NCBI RefSeq assembly: GCF_900116285.1
Contig: NZ_FPAJ01000005.1
Location: 124,001 to 188,000, forward strand
Direction: 5' to 3'
Source: Sulfitobacter marinus
Lineage (GTDB): Bacteria; Pseudomonadota; Alphaproteobacteria; Rhodobacterales; Rhodobacteraceae
Length of the DNA stretch: 64,000 nucleotides
Shown: positions 51,713 through 61,087 of the stretch, in pieces
Layout of the letters: each line of letters starts with the position of its first letter
Numbering within the stretch: position 1 is the first letter of the stretch
Translations under genes and position numbers: made by a program
Notes under the pieces: generated by a model
The model's database searches: none
Told to the model about the DNA's origin: nothing
What the model saw: only the letters and a program-made list of their open reading frames with translations

Positions 51713-53793
51713 GCGATACGCCCCCCTCCACGCTGCCGCGCCTTGCGCTGCTGCGCGCCAACAAAGATATCGGCTTTGCTGTTGGTATGGCGCTGGTGTT
51801 GGCCGTCCTGTTCCTGCCACTTCCCCCGATCCTACTGGATTTGGGGTTGGCGCTGTCGCTATCGCTGAGCGTGCTGATTTTCATGGTCGCGCTGTGGATT
51901 CCGTCGCCGTTGCAGTTCAACTCCTTTCCCACATTGCTGCTGGTTACCACCATGCTGCGGCTGTCGCTTAACGTGGCCTCGACACGGTTGATCCTTAGTC
52001 AGGGCCATACCGGTTTGCATGCTGCGGGCGATGTGATCCAAGGATTTTCCAAATTCATCGTCGCCAACAACTTCGTCATCGGGGTGGTGATTTTTGCCAT
52101 CCTTATCGTGATCAACTTTGTGGTCATCACGAAAGGTTCGGGCCGGATCGCCGAGGTCGCGGCGCGGTTCTCGCTTGATGCGATGCCGGGCAAGCAGATG
52201 GCGATTGACGCCGATATGGGTGCCGGGCTGATCGACGAAGACGAGGCCCGCAAGCGTCGCAAAGAGCTGGAAGACGAAAGCGCGTTTTTCGGTGCCATGG
52301 ACGGCGCGTCAAAGTTTGTGCGCGGCGATGCGGTGGCGGGGCTTATCATCACCTTGATCAACGTCATTGGCGGCATTCTGATCGGAGTTTTGCAACGGGG
52401 CATGTCGGTAAGCGATGCGGCCAGCGTCTTTACCTCTCTGACCATTGGCGACGGACTGGTCAGCCAAATTCCCGCACTTGTTGTGTCGCTTGCTGCCGGT
52501 CTGATCGTCACCAAGGGCGGAACACGCGGCGCGGCGAACGAGGTGGTTCTTGACCAGCTCTCAAACTTCCCCAAGGCGCTTTATATGGCGGCGATGCTGC
52601 TGTTTGGCATTGGTCTATTGCCCGGCTTTCCGCTGTTGGTCTTTGCCGCTCTTGCCGCCGCGATGAGCGTTCTGGGCTATTTCATCCAACGTACCGCCGC
52701 CGAAGCCGCCATCGAGAAAAGCCGCGTCGAGGCGCTGGAACAGCACCAAAAAGCGGCCCCAGATGTGGATGCCAACCCAATGCGACTGGACGACCTGCGG
52801 CTGGTCATGGGCGAAGGCTTGGTCGGTTTGGCGAACCGGCCTGACGCGGTGCTGCCAAGCAAGATAAAATCCCTGCGCAAACATTTCGCAGAAGAATACG
52901 GCTTTCCGATGCCGTCGGTCAGGATCAAGGATGATCCGGCGTTACCAATCAACAGTTACACATTTCAGGTGCACGGCGTCGATGTGGCCCGCGGTGATAT
53001 CCGCGCAAACCAGATGATGGTGATCAATCCCGACGGTGCCGCACTGCACCTGCCGGGCGAGCAAACCCGCGAGCCGACATTCGGACTGGATGCCTTGTGG
53101 GTGGATCAAACTGTTGCCGGTCAGGCCGAAGCCAGCGGCTTCACCGTGGTTGACCCCGAAAGCGTCATCACCACGCACCTGACCGAAGTGGTCAAGGAAA
53201 ACATGGCCGAACTGCTGACCTATGGCTGTGCGAAAGAGGCGATTGACGGGCTGGACCGCAGCTATCAAAAACTGGTGACAGACCTGCCTGTGCCCTCGCC
53301 GGCGATCATGGTGCAGCAAGTGTTGCAGGCATTGCTGCTTGAGCGCGTGTCTATTCGAAACCTGCCCCTGATCGTCGAAGCCATGGCCGAAGCCACGCGG
53401 CAAACCAGCAAGCCAGCCTTGATCCTTGAAACCGTGCGCCGCCGCCTGTCCAGCCAGATTTGCCAAGGGCTGGCCGATGATCAGGGGTTCGTGCCGGTCA
53501 TCACCCTGTCGCCCGCCTGGGAGACCGAGTTTATCGAGGCAGTGAAAATCGTCGGTGACGACCGCACATTTGTGATGTCCCCGAAACGGGTGCAGGAATT
53601 CGTGCTGCAAGCCCGCCAACAAATCCAACGCTTTGCCAGCGATGACGCCTGGCCCGCGTTGATGGTTAACCCCGAGGCCCGAACCTATGTGCGGTCCATG
53701 CTGGAACGGGTCAGCCCGATGACGCCGGTTATTTCCAACGCCGAAGTGCACCGCAAAGTGTCACTGCGGACGGTCGCCACCATCGGAACCTAA
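51709..53793 (+). CDS. flhA: flagellar biosynthesis protein FlhA
   Basis: A 694-residue export gate component. An N-terminal membrane domain of about eight helices includes SLSVLIFMVALWIPSPLQFN and SFPTLLLVTTMLRLSLNVAS then TRLILSQGHTG, with the cytoplasmic FHIPEP-like segment VAARFSLDAMPGKQMAIDAD. The C-terminal cytosolic domain (from about residue 340) handles substrate docking. It overlaps the transglycosylase gene by 4 nt and is followed 3 nt later by fliR. Confidence 0.97.
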   Translation: MSDTPPSTLPRLALLRANKDIGFAVGMALVLAVLFLPLPPILLDLGLALSLSLSVLIFMVALWIPSPLQFNSFPTLLLVTTMLRLSLNVASTRLILSQGHTGLHAAGDVIQGFSKFIVANNFVIGVVIFAILIVINFVVITKGSGRIAEVAARFSLDAMPGKQMAIDADMGAGLIDEDEARKRRKELEDESAFFGAMDGASKFVRGDAVAGLIITLINVIGGILIGVLQRGMSVSDAASVFTSLTIGDGLVSQIPALVVSLAAGLIVTKGGTRGAANEVVLDQLSNFPKALYMAAMLLFGIGLLPGFPLLVFAALAAAMSVLGYFIQRTAAEAAIEKSRVEALEQHQKAAPDVDANPMRLDDLRLVMGEGLVGLANRPDAVLPSKIKSLRKHFAEEYGFPMPSVRIKDDPALPINSYTFQVHGVDVARGDIRANQMMVINPDGAALHLPGEQTREPTFGLDALWVDQTVAGQAEASGFTVVDPESVITTHLTEVVKENMAELLTYGCAKEAIDGLDRSYQKLVTDLPVPSPAIMVQQVLQALLLERVSIRNLPLIVEAMAEATRQTSKPALILETVRRRLSSQICQGLADDQGFVPVITLSPAWETEFIEAVKIVGDDRTFVMSPKRVQEFVLQARQQIQRFASDDAWPALMVNPEARTYVRSMLERVSPMTPVISNAEVHRKVSLRTVATIGT

Positions 53794-53796
53794 GCT

Positions 53797-54552
53797 GTGG
53801 ATCTCTCTGCCTTTATATCCGACGCACTGCTGGGGTATTTTGTGGTCTTCGCGCGGCTTGGGGGCGCTTTGCTGTTTATGCCCGCCTTTGGCGAACAAAC
53901 GGTCCCCGTCCGCCAGCGGTTGCTTTTCGGCCTTGTCCTCAGCGCCGCACTGTACCCGGCCACCGGCGTGGGGCCGATCAGCGAAGACCGCCCGGCGGCC
54001 CTGCTGTTGATCTTTGGGGCTGAGGTCACCATCGGGTTGTGGATTGGTCTGGTGGCGAGAACATTGATGTCAGCCCTGCAATTTGCGGGCTATCAGGTGG
54101 CGCTGATGTCGGGGCTCGCCAACGCGCTTGCCCCCAATATCGGTGCGTTTGAAGGTGCGACGAGCATGGCGGCAATGCTGTTGGTCGGGGCGACCGCATT
54201 GATCTTTGCCACCGATCTGCACCATCTGATTATTGAATCGCTGCTGATGTCATATCAGCTGTTTCAGCCGGGCAGCTTCATGCTGTCTGATATGATGGAT
54301 CAATACGCGCGTGCGGTTCAGTACAGCCTCTACCTTGGTCTGTCGATTGCCGGCCCTTTCTATGTGGCAGGGCTGGTGCTGAACGTTGGCATGGGGCTGG
54401 CAAACCGCATGATGGCAAGCCTGCAGGTCTTCTTTATCGCGCAGCCTTTGCTGATCGCTGCGGGCTTGGCTTTGATGGTGCTGGCCATTCCGACCATGAT
54501 GCGCGGGTTCCTTGAACCCTTTGCGGAATGGCTGGCAACCTATGGGTTTTAG
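53797..54552 (+). CDS. fliR: flagellar biosynthesis protein FliR
   Basis: A 251-residue inner-membrane protein of the export gate. The start is GTG, 3 nt after flhA. Typical segments are FVVFARLGGALLFMPAFGEQ and ALQFAGYQVALMSGLANALA, with the DLHHLIIESLLMSYQLFQPG stretch. About six helices. It works with FliP and FliQ to form the core of the export channel. flhB starts 4 nt after its stop. Confidence 0.95.
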   Translation: MDLSAFISDALLGYFVVFARLGGALLFMPAFGEQTVPVRQRLLFGLVLSAALYPATGVGPISEDRPAALLLIFGAEVTIGLWIGLVARTLMSALQFAGYQVALMSGLANALAPNIGAFEGATSMAAMLLVGATALIFATDLHHLIIESLLMSYQLFQPGSFMLSDMMDQYARAVQYSLYLGLSIAGPFYVAGLVLNVGMGLANRMMASLQVFFIAQPLLIAAGLALMVLAIPTMMRGFLEPFAEWLATYGF

Positions 54553-54556
54553 ATAG

Positions 54557-55675
54557 ATGTCGGAAGAAGACAAAAGCTCAAACACCGAAGAGCCAACGGA
54601 AAAGAAGTTACGGGACGCTCGCAAAAAAGGGGATGTGCCGCAATCACGTGAAACCGGCACCGCTATGGTGGTCTTTGCGCTGCTGATGATCCTCACCTTT
54701 GTGCTGCCAGAATCGGCCAGCCGCCTGATCGAGGCATTGCAAAGCCCCCTGCTAGGGGCTGGCGTCACCGTCATCGGCACCGGCGACACGGGCGTGATCG
54801 AGGCAGGCAATGTGATCAAAACGCTGGGGTTCACCCTGGGTCTGGCACTGATCCCGATCGCAGCCATCATGGTGATGGCCGCCCTGTTTGGCGTTATGGT
54901 CCAAGGCGACACTGTGGTCGCGGTTGAACGTATCAAACCAAAGCTGTCAAAGCTTAACCCGTTATCGGGGTTCAAACGGCTGTTTTCGGTCGATGCCTTT
55001 GTGGAATTCCTCAAGAACACGGGCAAAGTTCTAGTGATCGGTGCGCTCACCATTTGGGCCGTGATCGACGTGGCGCAACAGTTGGGGCAGGCCCAAGGGT
55101 TGGTGCCCGAAAGCCTGGCACAGATGACCCTGCATAAGGTGCGTTGGATTTTCATCGCTACAACTGTGTTTCTGGTTCCCATTGCGCTGGCTGACATCAT
55201 CTGGAAACGCGCCCAGTGGAAGAAAAAACAAATGATGAGCCTGAAGCAAGTCCGCGACGAGCATAAAGACAGCGAAGGCGACCCGCATATTCGTGCCAGA
55301 CGCGCCGATTTGCGTCGGGCACGCGCGCGCCAGCGCATTGCGCAAGCGGTCCCCACCGCCAGCGTTATTCTGACCAATCCGACACATTTCGCCGTGGCAC
55401 TGAAATACGAGCAGGGGCAGGATGATGTCCCGGTCTGCGTGGCAAAAGGGGCCGACGTGATGGCACATCGCATCCGCGAACTGGCCCGCGAAAACGACAT
55501 CCCGATGATCGAAAACCGTCCTCTCGCACGGGCGCTGCACGCGACCGTTGAGGTCGATCAACGTATCCCGATGGAACATTGGCAAGCGGTGGCGGAAATC
55601 ATTGGCTTTGTGATGGACATGCGGCGGAATGTGCGGCGCAAGCCGCCAGAGGGGTCAAGCCTGCGCGAGGACTAG
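54557..55675 (+). CDS. flhB: flagellar biosynthesis protein FlhB
   Basis: A 372-residue export switch protein. Four helices (about 30-210) precede a cytoplasmic domain with the autocleavage motif in ASVILTNPTHFAVALKYEQG and the PVCVAKGADVMAHRIRELAR segment. It starts EDKSSNTEEPTEKKLRDARK, a typical charged N-terminus. Cleavage at NPTH changes export from hook to filament subunits. Last gene of the forward export run; it meets the MotE-like gene tail to tail. Confidence 0.96.
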   Translation: MSEEDKSSNTEEPTEKKLRDARKKGDVPQSRETGTAMVVFALLMILTFVLPESASRLIEALQSPLLGAGVTVIGTGDTGVIEAGNVIKTLGFTLGLALIPIAAIMVMAALFGVMVQGDTVVAVERIKPKLSKLNPLSGFKRLFSVDAFVEFLKNTGKVLVIGALTIWAVIDVAQQLGQAQGLVPESLAQMTLHKVRWIFIATTVFLVPIALADIIWKRAQWKKKQMMSLKQVRDEHKDSEGDPHIRARRADLRRARARQRIAQAVPTASVILTNPTHFAVALKYEQGQDDVPVCVAKGADVMAHRIRELARENDIPMIENRPLARALHATVEVDQRIPMEHWQAVAEIIGFVMDMRRNVRRKPPEGSSLRED

Positions 55676-55678
55676 CAT

Positions 55679-56308
55679 TTAGCGCAGACGCAACCCTTCA
55701 AGGTTTCTGTCAGCCGGTAGCTTGGACCGTTCAAGAATGATTTTGGTGATCAATCGCGCACGGACCAGACTAAAGGCCCCCATAATCTGGGCCGCATCGC
55801 GTTCGGGCATGGCCCCGATCACCTGAACGGCGGTTTCGACGTCAATTTCATCCATAATGCCCGCAGCCACCTGCGGTTTCATGTTGCGGTAAAGCTCCAC
55901 CAGTTTGGTCATGTCCTGCGCGTTGGCATCTTGGATCAACTGCAACTGGGCACTGATTTCATCACGTACCTTGGCCAGGCGCAGCTGTTCGGCCTTCAGG
56001 CTTTCCTGCGCGAGGGTCAGGCGCGCTTCGCTATCTGCGACGGCCTGTCGCTGCTCGTTAAGAAGAGCGCGTTCTTCGGCGATCGCTTCGGCAATCACGT
56101 GACTGGGTTCGCACATCCCGCTGCTGCCGGGGGCCGTGGAATCATAGATCTTGGCCTGCGCAGGCGGGTCAATATCGAGAGACAAAGGCGCATTGCTGGC
56201 GGGGGTTTGTGCTGTCGCCGCCATCGGGAGCAGCCCAACGGACAGCTTCAACACCGCAGTCATGCCTAACCCCAGCACGATAAGTTTCGGCACTGAAAGC
56301 CAGCTCAT
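55679..56308 (-). CDS. MotE-like flagellar protein (coiled coil, MgtE-N-like domain)
   Basis: A 209-residue protein with an N-terminal hydrophobic signal or anchor (VLGLGMTAVLKLSVGLLPMA), a coiled coil of about residues 70-130 (SEARLTLAQESLKAEQLRLA), and a C-terminal MgtE-N-like domain including KLVELYRNMKPQVAAGIMDE then IDVETAVQVIGAMPERDAAQ. This matches MotE, which acts as a periplasmic chaperone for the motility protein MotC in rhizobia. It overlaps the upstream DUF6468 gene by 4 nt, and that one overlaps fliM. Confidence 0.75.
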   Translation of the reverse strand: MSWLSVPKLIVLGLGMTAVLKLSVGLLPMAATAQTPASNAPLSLDIDPPAQAKIYDSTAPGSSGMCEPSHVIAEAIAEERALLNEQRQAVADSEARLTLAQESLKAEQLRLAKVRDEISAQLQLIQDANAQDMTKLVELYRNMKPQVAAGIMDEIDVETAVQVIGAMPERDAAQIMGAFSLVRARLITKIILERSKLPADRNLEGLRLR

Positions 56309-56685
56309 CCCTTGCGTTCCTTGGTGACATCAAAAAACGTGCGGACCAGATCAGATTTCCCCGGCACCGAGGTTTGACCCCGAACCTGCTTTTTCACCTT
56401 AAGCGGCTCTTGCGTGGCCGGAGCCTTGGAAGTGTCTCGGCCTGCCATCGCGTGGCGGGTCTTTTTCACCGGCGGTTCGACACGGCGGTTGGTCGTGCTC
56501 AGGCTGCGCAGATCTTCGACCGATTTGGTGGATTGTTCCACAGCGCTGGAAAATGCACCAACCATCGGCCCCATTTCGCGCAGGGTCATCATCAGATTGC
56601 GCACGCGTCGATCCAAAATATAGGCATAGACCAGCGTGCCGATCAGCAACACAACGATAATGACATCAATCAAAGCTGGAAGCAT
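56305..56685 (-). CDS. DUF6468-type flagellar-cluster membrane protein
   Basis: A 126-residue protein with one N-terminal helix (ALIDVIIVVLLIGTLVYAYI) followed by a conserved RRVRNLMMTLREMGPMVGAF segment and a basic, low-complexity tail. From memory this resembles the DUF6468 family found between fliM and motE-type genes in alphaproteobacteria. Its start lies inside the last 20 nt of fliM and its stop overlaps the MotE-like start by 4 nt, so it is tightly coupled. Role unknown. Confidence 0.65.
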   Translation of the reverse strand: MLPALIDVIIVVLLIGTLVYAYILDRRVRNLMMTLREMGPMVGAFSSAVEQSTKSVEDLRSLSTTNRRVEPPVKKTRHAMAGRDTSKAPATQEPLKVKKQVRGQTSVPGKSDLVRTFFDVTKERKG

Positions 56686-57613
56686 CCGCGATCCCCTCTT
56701 CTTTATTCTTTGGTAGCAAAGAATGAATTACCCGCAGCGCCAATGCGCCATTGCTGCGTTGACCGAACGATGCCTCAAACATCGGCTTTGCGTTCACCAT
56801 GCCCACCACAGGCGTGTCCAATGTCATCCCCAGATCAAGGATGTCACCCGGGTTCCAGTTCAGGACTTCGTGCAGCGGCACCGTCATCTCGCGCAGGACA
56901 CCGGTGACCGTCACGGTGGTGCCCGATATTTGCGTGTTCATCTCGCGGCGCGAACTGCTGTCGCCACCCGACCGGCCACCGAGAAACGGTTGGGCCAGTT
57001 GTGCGCTGACTTCGTCCAGCGCGCCATAGGGCAGGATCAACGCCAAATGCCCGATGCGATCTTCAAAGTTCAGACGCAACCGGACACGCAGCGTTGCCGT
57101 GGTTGGCGGCACCAGCAATACCGACCTTGGGTTGGATTCCAGCGTGTGCGTCGTGAACGTGACCGGGCTAACTTCAGCAAAACAACTGCTTAGACCAGTT
57201 AAGCACAGATCAGCCAGACGGCGCCCCAGCTTTTGCTCAATCGCGGTTAGCCCGCGTGGTTTCCATTCATTGGGCGATGCCCGGCGCCCACCCAGCATGA
57301 TCTCGAGCACCGAAAACAACAGATCGGGTTCAATGACGCAGGCCACCTGACTGTCCCAAGGATCGGCCGAAGCAATCGCAATAAGCGATGGCGTCTGGAT
57401 CGTTTCCATCGCGTCCTCATAGGGCATGTAATCAAGCGATGTCAGTTCAATTTCAGGTGCGATGGTGCAATAAGATTTCAAATCCGGGATCAGCGCCAAA
57501 AGCAGCCGGTCGATGATGATCTCAAGAGTGGGCAGCCGCTCAAAGCTTTCACGCGCCTCGCGGATCATCGTTTCTTCTAGTGTTTCGTCCGGCCGGGTTG
57601 CTGTCATGCTCAC
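56666..57613 (-). CDS. fliM: flagellar motor switch protein FliM
   Basis: A 315-residue C-ring protein. The middle domain and the C-terminal SpoA domain are visible: LEIIIDRLLLALIPDLKSYC, then KLGRRLADLCLTGLSSCFAE, and the end PLHEVLNWNPGDILDLGMTL followed by GMVNAKPMFEASFGQRSNGA. The N-terminus (ATRPDETLEETMIREARESF) lacks a recognisable LSQxEIDALL motif used to bind CheY-P in enteric FliM. It overlaps fliL by 4 nt and the DUF6468 gene by 20 nt. Confidence 0.9.
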   Translation of the reverse strand: MSMTATRPDETLEETMIREARESFERLPTLEIIIDRLLLALIPDLKSYCTIAPEIELTSLDYMPYEDAMETIQTPSLIAIASADPWDSQVACVIEPDLLFSVLEIMLGGRRASPNEWKPRGLTAIEQKLGRRLADLCLTGLSSCFAEVSPVTFTTHTLESNPRSVLLVPPTTATLRVRLRLNFEDRIGHLALILPYGALDEVSAQLAQPFLGGRSGGDSSSRREMNTQISGTTVTVTGVLREMTVPLHEVLNWNPGDILDLGMTLDTPVVGMVNAKPMFEASFGQRSNGALALRVIHSLLPKNKEEGIADASSFD

Positions 57614-58134
57614 TGAACCACCATATCTGCAATGAGAATTTCAACCGGGGCTTCGGTGTGGCCCACAGCGCGCGCGCGGCGCAGCAATTCGGTTTTGATC
57701 AGGGCCAACCCCTGACTGCCTTTCAAATCGCTGACATGCAGCTGGCGCAGAAAATCCTGAAACGTATCACGCAAATAAATCTCGCGGGCCAACAACCGGT
57801 CAGCCCCCTCACGGGTGTCATCATACACCATCAGCATGTTCAGCTTTAAAAACCGGCTTGAGTGACGCCCGTTTATCCCGGTGTCGGTGACGTTCACGAT
57901 GATTTCTGGAAAAGGCATCACCGGCATATCCCCTGCATCAGCCTTGCGCGGCTGACCTGCTTCTGCGTCGCCCTGGCCTTGCGCGGCGCCCTGTTCCTCC
58001 GCGGGGGTATCTTGGCCCAATCCGACCATCGACAACATCTTGTCCGACCCCATGGCAAGCGTGACCCCGCCAACCCCTGCAAGGACGCACAGAAGAATGA
58101 CTGCAACGATGACAAGAGTCTTTTTCACTTTCAT
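57610..58134 (-). CDS. fliL: flagellar basal body-associated protein FliL
   Basis: A 174-residue single-pass membrane protein near the stator. The helix KTLVIVAVILLCVLAGVGGV is followed by a charged linker and a periplasmic domain with MPFPEIIVNVTDTGINGRHS and SRFLKLNMLMVYDD, ending APVEILIADMVVQ. ATG at 58134 starts MKVKKTL, a classic FliL start; an in-frame ATG at 58188 adds 18 residues without match. Couples to fliM by ATGA. Confidence 0.9.
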   Translation of the reverse strand: MKVKKTLVIVAVILLCVLAGVGGVTLAMGSDKMLSMVGLGQDTPAEEQGAAQGQGDAEAGQPRKADAGDMPVMPFPEIIVNVTDTGINGRHSSRFLKLNMLMVYDDTREGADRLLAREIYLRDTFQDFLRQLHVSDLKGSQGLALIKTELLRRARAVGHTEAPVEILIADMVVQ

Positions 58135-58309
58135 AGCTTTGGCAAAGACCTGTACATTACTTGTAAAACAAGGATAGATAGATCTCAAAACAAGTTTTAA
58201 TGCAACAGAAACATGTTTATTTATTTGATGATCAAGTATAAATCTATATGTACTTACCTTCTGCGGGTCATCCGAGGAAGTAGGACATCATACTGCCAAG
58301 CGAGGACAT

Positions 58310-59995
58310 GTGCGTCAGATTGTCGATAACCTAAGAGATCTAGGCCCACGGAGATTGGCCCTGCTGGGCGGTATCGGTTTGGCCATTGTTGCGACCGTGT
58401 TCATCGGTGCCCGTACAATATTCGCGCCTGCCTTTGTCCCGCTTTACAGCCAGCTTAGCCCCGGCACCGCGTCGCAGATGATGCAATCGCTCGAGCAGGC
58501 CGGGCTTTCCGTCGATCTGTCGCGCAATGGCGATACGATTTCGGTCGCAGAAAGCGACATCGCGAGGGCGCGCATGGCTCTTGCCGATGCAGGATTGCCG
58601 GGCGAGGGCGTGCCGGGGTGGGAAATCTTCGACAACATGTCCGGGATGGGGATGAACTCCTTTATGCAAAAGGTGAACCGCCTGCGCGCGCTTGAGGGCG
58701 AATTGGCCCGTTCCATTCAAACCATCAATGGCATCACGGCCGCACGTGTTCATCTGGTCCTGCCGGAACGGGCTGCTTTTTCGCGGTCACGGCCAGAGGC
58801 CAGCGGATCGGTCATCGTCCGGTCGCAGGCCAACACCACCATGACCCGCAGGCAGGCGCAGGCCATTCAGGCGCTGGTCGCCTCGGCTGTGGCTGACCTT
58901 GATGCACAAGACGTCACCGTGCTTTCGGCCTCGGGCGAGACGATCCTAGCCAAGGAAGACGGCGGGACATCTGATTTCTCGTTGCAAAGCCAACGGGGCA
59001 TGATCGAAGAGCAGTTGGCCCAAAAGGTAGAGGCCATCTTGAACGCCCGCGTCGGCCCCGGCAACACCCGTGTGCGGGTCAGCGTCGACCTGACAACAGA
59101 ACGCGAAGTCCGCGTGTCGCGCAGCTTTGACCCCAACCAGCAGGTCGCCCGTTCGATCGAAACCCGCGTTCGCAACTCGAACGAAACGGACCCCGCAGAA
59201 GGCACCGTGGACGTGGCCAACAACATCCCAGACGAGTTGCGCGAAGACGGCCCCGGGGCTGGCGGGCAATCCACCCGCAGTGAAAACGACGAAGTCATCA
59301 ACTATGAAATCGGGTCGGTCCAAAGCGAAGTGGTCCGCGAACCCGGTGATATCGAAAGGATATCCGTCGCCGTCTTGGTCAATGGCAGCTACGGCACCCT
59401 GCCCGACGGCACTGAGGGTTACATCGAACGTTCCCAAGAAGAAATGCAGCGCCTGAAGCAATTGGTCAGCACCGCCATCGGCTTTGACGAGACGCGCGGC
59501 GATCAGGTTCAGGTCGATACCCTGCAATTTCTGGATTTCGATGCCGAGTTCAACACCCCCGTGGGGCGCAGTATCATGGCTATTCTGGCGGATAATACCA
59601 TGTCGATCCTGCGCGCAGTCTTTGGGCTGGCCTTGGTTTCTATCATCATGGTGCTCGGGGCCAAACCCTTGCGCATGGTTCTTGATGCCGCAACGCTTAC
59701 CCCGGCTTTGGCGGGGGCTGGCGCGGATGCTGCGTTGCTTACCGGGCCAGAGCCCAAACAACGCGCCCTGCCCAACCAAAATGCGCCGCAACAACTGGGA
59801 ACGCAATCCGCCGGGCAGACCGGCACCTTGCTAGGCCCAGACGAAGAAGCGCCCCGTGAAATGGTCCAGCTTGCATCGGTCGATGGTGCGGTGCGTCACA
59901 GCCAGATCAAGGCCGTCGCGGCCTTGGCCGAAAACAACGAAGACGAAGCCTTGCGCGTGCTGGGTGAATGGTTGGCCGAAAGGGAAGACAAATGA
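58310..59995 (+). CDS. fliF: flagellar MS-ring protein FliF
   Basis: A 561-residue protein forming the inner-membrane MS ring. It has a first helix (ALLGGIGLAIVATVFIGART), the ring-building motifs ALADAGLPGEGVPGWEIFDN and RALEGELARSIQTINGITAA followed by RVHLVLPERAAFS, and a second helix near residue 440 (ILRAVFGLALVSIIMVLGAK). The start is GTG after AGCGAGGACAT. Its stop overlaps the FliH-like start. The 121-bp gap to fliL is AT-rich and presumably holds divergent promoters. Confidence 0.95.
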   Translation: MRQIVDNLRDLGPRRLALLGGIGLAIVATVFIGARTIFAPAFVPLYSQLSPGTASQMMQSLEQAGLSVDLSRNGDTISVAESDIARARMALADAGLPGEGVPGWEIFDNMSGMGMNSFMQKVNRLRALEGELARSIQTINGITAARVHLVLPERAAFSRSRPEASGSVIVRSQANTTMTRRQAQAIQALVASAVADLDAQDVTVLSASGETILAKEDGGTSDFSLQSQRGMIEEQLAQKVEAILNARVGPGNTRVRVSVDLTTEREVRVSRSFDPNQQVARSIETRVRNSNETDPAEGTVDVANNIPDELREDGPGAGGQSTRSENDEVINYEIGSVQSEVVREPGDIERISVAVLVNGSYGTLPDGTEGYIERSQEEMQRLKQLVSTAIGFDETRGDQVQVDTLQFLDFDAEFNTPVGRSIMAILADNTMSILRAVFGLALVSIIMVLGAKPLRMVLDAATLTPALAGAGADAALLTGPEPKQRALPNQNAPQQLGTQSAGQTGTLLGPDEEAPREMVQLASVDGAVRHSQIKAVAALAENNEDEALRVLGEWLAEREDK

Positions 59996-60654
59996 TCAGC
60001 AGATTGAACCTGCGCAATTTTGATGACGACGGCTCCAGCACGGCCGGTGACCCCGATGCCGCGACCAACGAAGAAATCGAAGCGCGGATTGCGAAGGCTC
60101 ATAAACAGGGCCACATCGAAGGATACCTGACCGGTGCCGACGCCGGGCGTGCTGAGATGGCCAAGACGATGGAAAAGGCACAGACCGAAATGGTCGAAAT
60201 GCTGGCGCAGGAACTGGCCCGCCTTGCCATCGCCGCCGAACAACGACACGAGGCGCTGGTGGCACAGGTCGTCGGCTTTACGCTTCAGACCTGCGAGATC
60301 ATCTTTCCCGAGATCATCGAACGCATGTCCGCCGAACGGGTCAGGAAAACGGCTATGCGGTCGCTTAAGATGGCCATCGGATCAAGCCGCATTCGGGTCC
60401 GGCTGTCACCTGACACGCTGGCCGAGATCGGGCCGGAACTGCGTATGCAGGCCGCACAACATCAATGTGATCATGCGCTGGAGCTGCAGGCCGATCCTGA
60501 ACTGCATGCAGGCGATGCCCGAATGGAATGGGACCACGGCGGTCTCGATTACGGTTTCCAGAAAATCTGCGACCGGCTTTTGGCCGAACTTCGCGATACT
60601 CATCAACGGGCGATAAATGCCCAGAAGGATAAGGACGGACATGGACAAGCCTGA
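59992..60654 (+). CDS. FliH-like flagellar assembly protein
   Basis: A 220-residue protein coupled to fliF by an ATGA overlap. The N-half has a GxxxG-like repeat (KQGHIEGYLTGADAGRAEMA) followed by a long helix, and the C-half resembles the FliH/YscL domain (VVGFTLQTCEIIFPEIIERM and RIRVRLSPDTLAEIGPELRM). FliH normally restrains and delivers FliI to the export gate. Similarity is weak and the assignment rests on position, length and the repeat. Confidence 0.72.
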   Translation: MISRLNLRNFDDDGSSTAGDPDAATNEEIEARIAKAHKQGHIEGYLTGADAGRAEMAKTMEKAQTEMVEMLAQELARLAIAAEQRHEALVAQVVGFTLQTCEIIFPEIIERMSAERVRKTAMRSLKMAIGSSRIRVRLSPDTLAEIGPELRMQAAQHQCDHALELQADPELHAGDARMEWDHGGLDYGFQKICDRLLAELRDTHQRAINAQKDKDGHGQA

Positions 60655-61087
60655 CAAGCAAACCCCCAAAACCAACGCTGACGCCGATACGAAATCCCAA
60701 GCGTCACCCGAACTTGCCGATGCGCTTGGCCAGCCGGTTACGCCGGATCAAGACGCCGACAAAAGCGTGTTTCCCAATCTGGATCAACAAGACACGGAAC
60801 AAGACGGGATTGACGCCGCGCAGCTTGGGAAGGGCGGCGCAGGCATCAACGCGATGCTGAACGTCGGGCTGGATGTCCAGGTCGTGCTGGGGCAGGCCCG
60901 CATGCCGATTTCGCGTCTGCTGGAACTGACGCGCGGGTCGATTGTGGAATTGAACCGCAAAATCGGTGCCCCCGTTGATCTGATGGTCAGTGACCGTTTG
61001 GTCGCGCGCGGCGATCTTGTCAAAGTCGGAGAGGACCGTCTAGGCGTGTCCCTGACCCAGATCGTTAAGGACTATGTCCCTGACTGA
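60641..61087 (+). CDS. fliN: flagellar motor switch protein FliN
   Basis: A 148-residue C-ring protein. A polar N-terminal tail (about residues 1-65) precedes the SpoA domain: MLNVGLDVQVVLGQARMPIS then RLLELTRGSIVELNRKIGAP, and VDLMVSDRLVARGDLVKVGE, which fits FliN. ATG at 60641 follows AAGGATAAGGAC and lies inside the end of the FliH-like gene. Its stop overlaps the fliP start by 14 nt. Confidence 0.93.
   Translation: MDKPDKQTPKTNADADTKSQASPELADALGQPVTPDQDADKSVFPNLDQQDTEQDGIDAAQLGKGGAGINAMLNVGLDVQVVLGQARMPISRLLELTRGSIVELNRKIGAPVDLMVSDRLVARGDLVKVGEDRLGVSLTQIVKDYVPD

Noticed and set aside
54250-55500. A 416-codon minus-strand frame opposite fliR and flhB
   Set aside because: Serine and arginine rich shadow translation without family features; the flhB frame has the NPTH site and full length.
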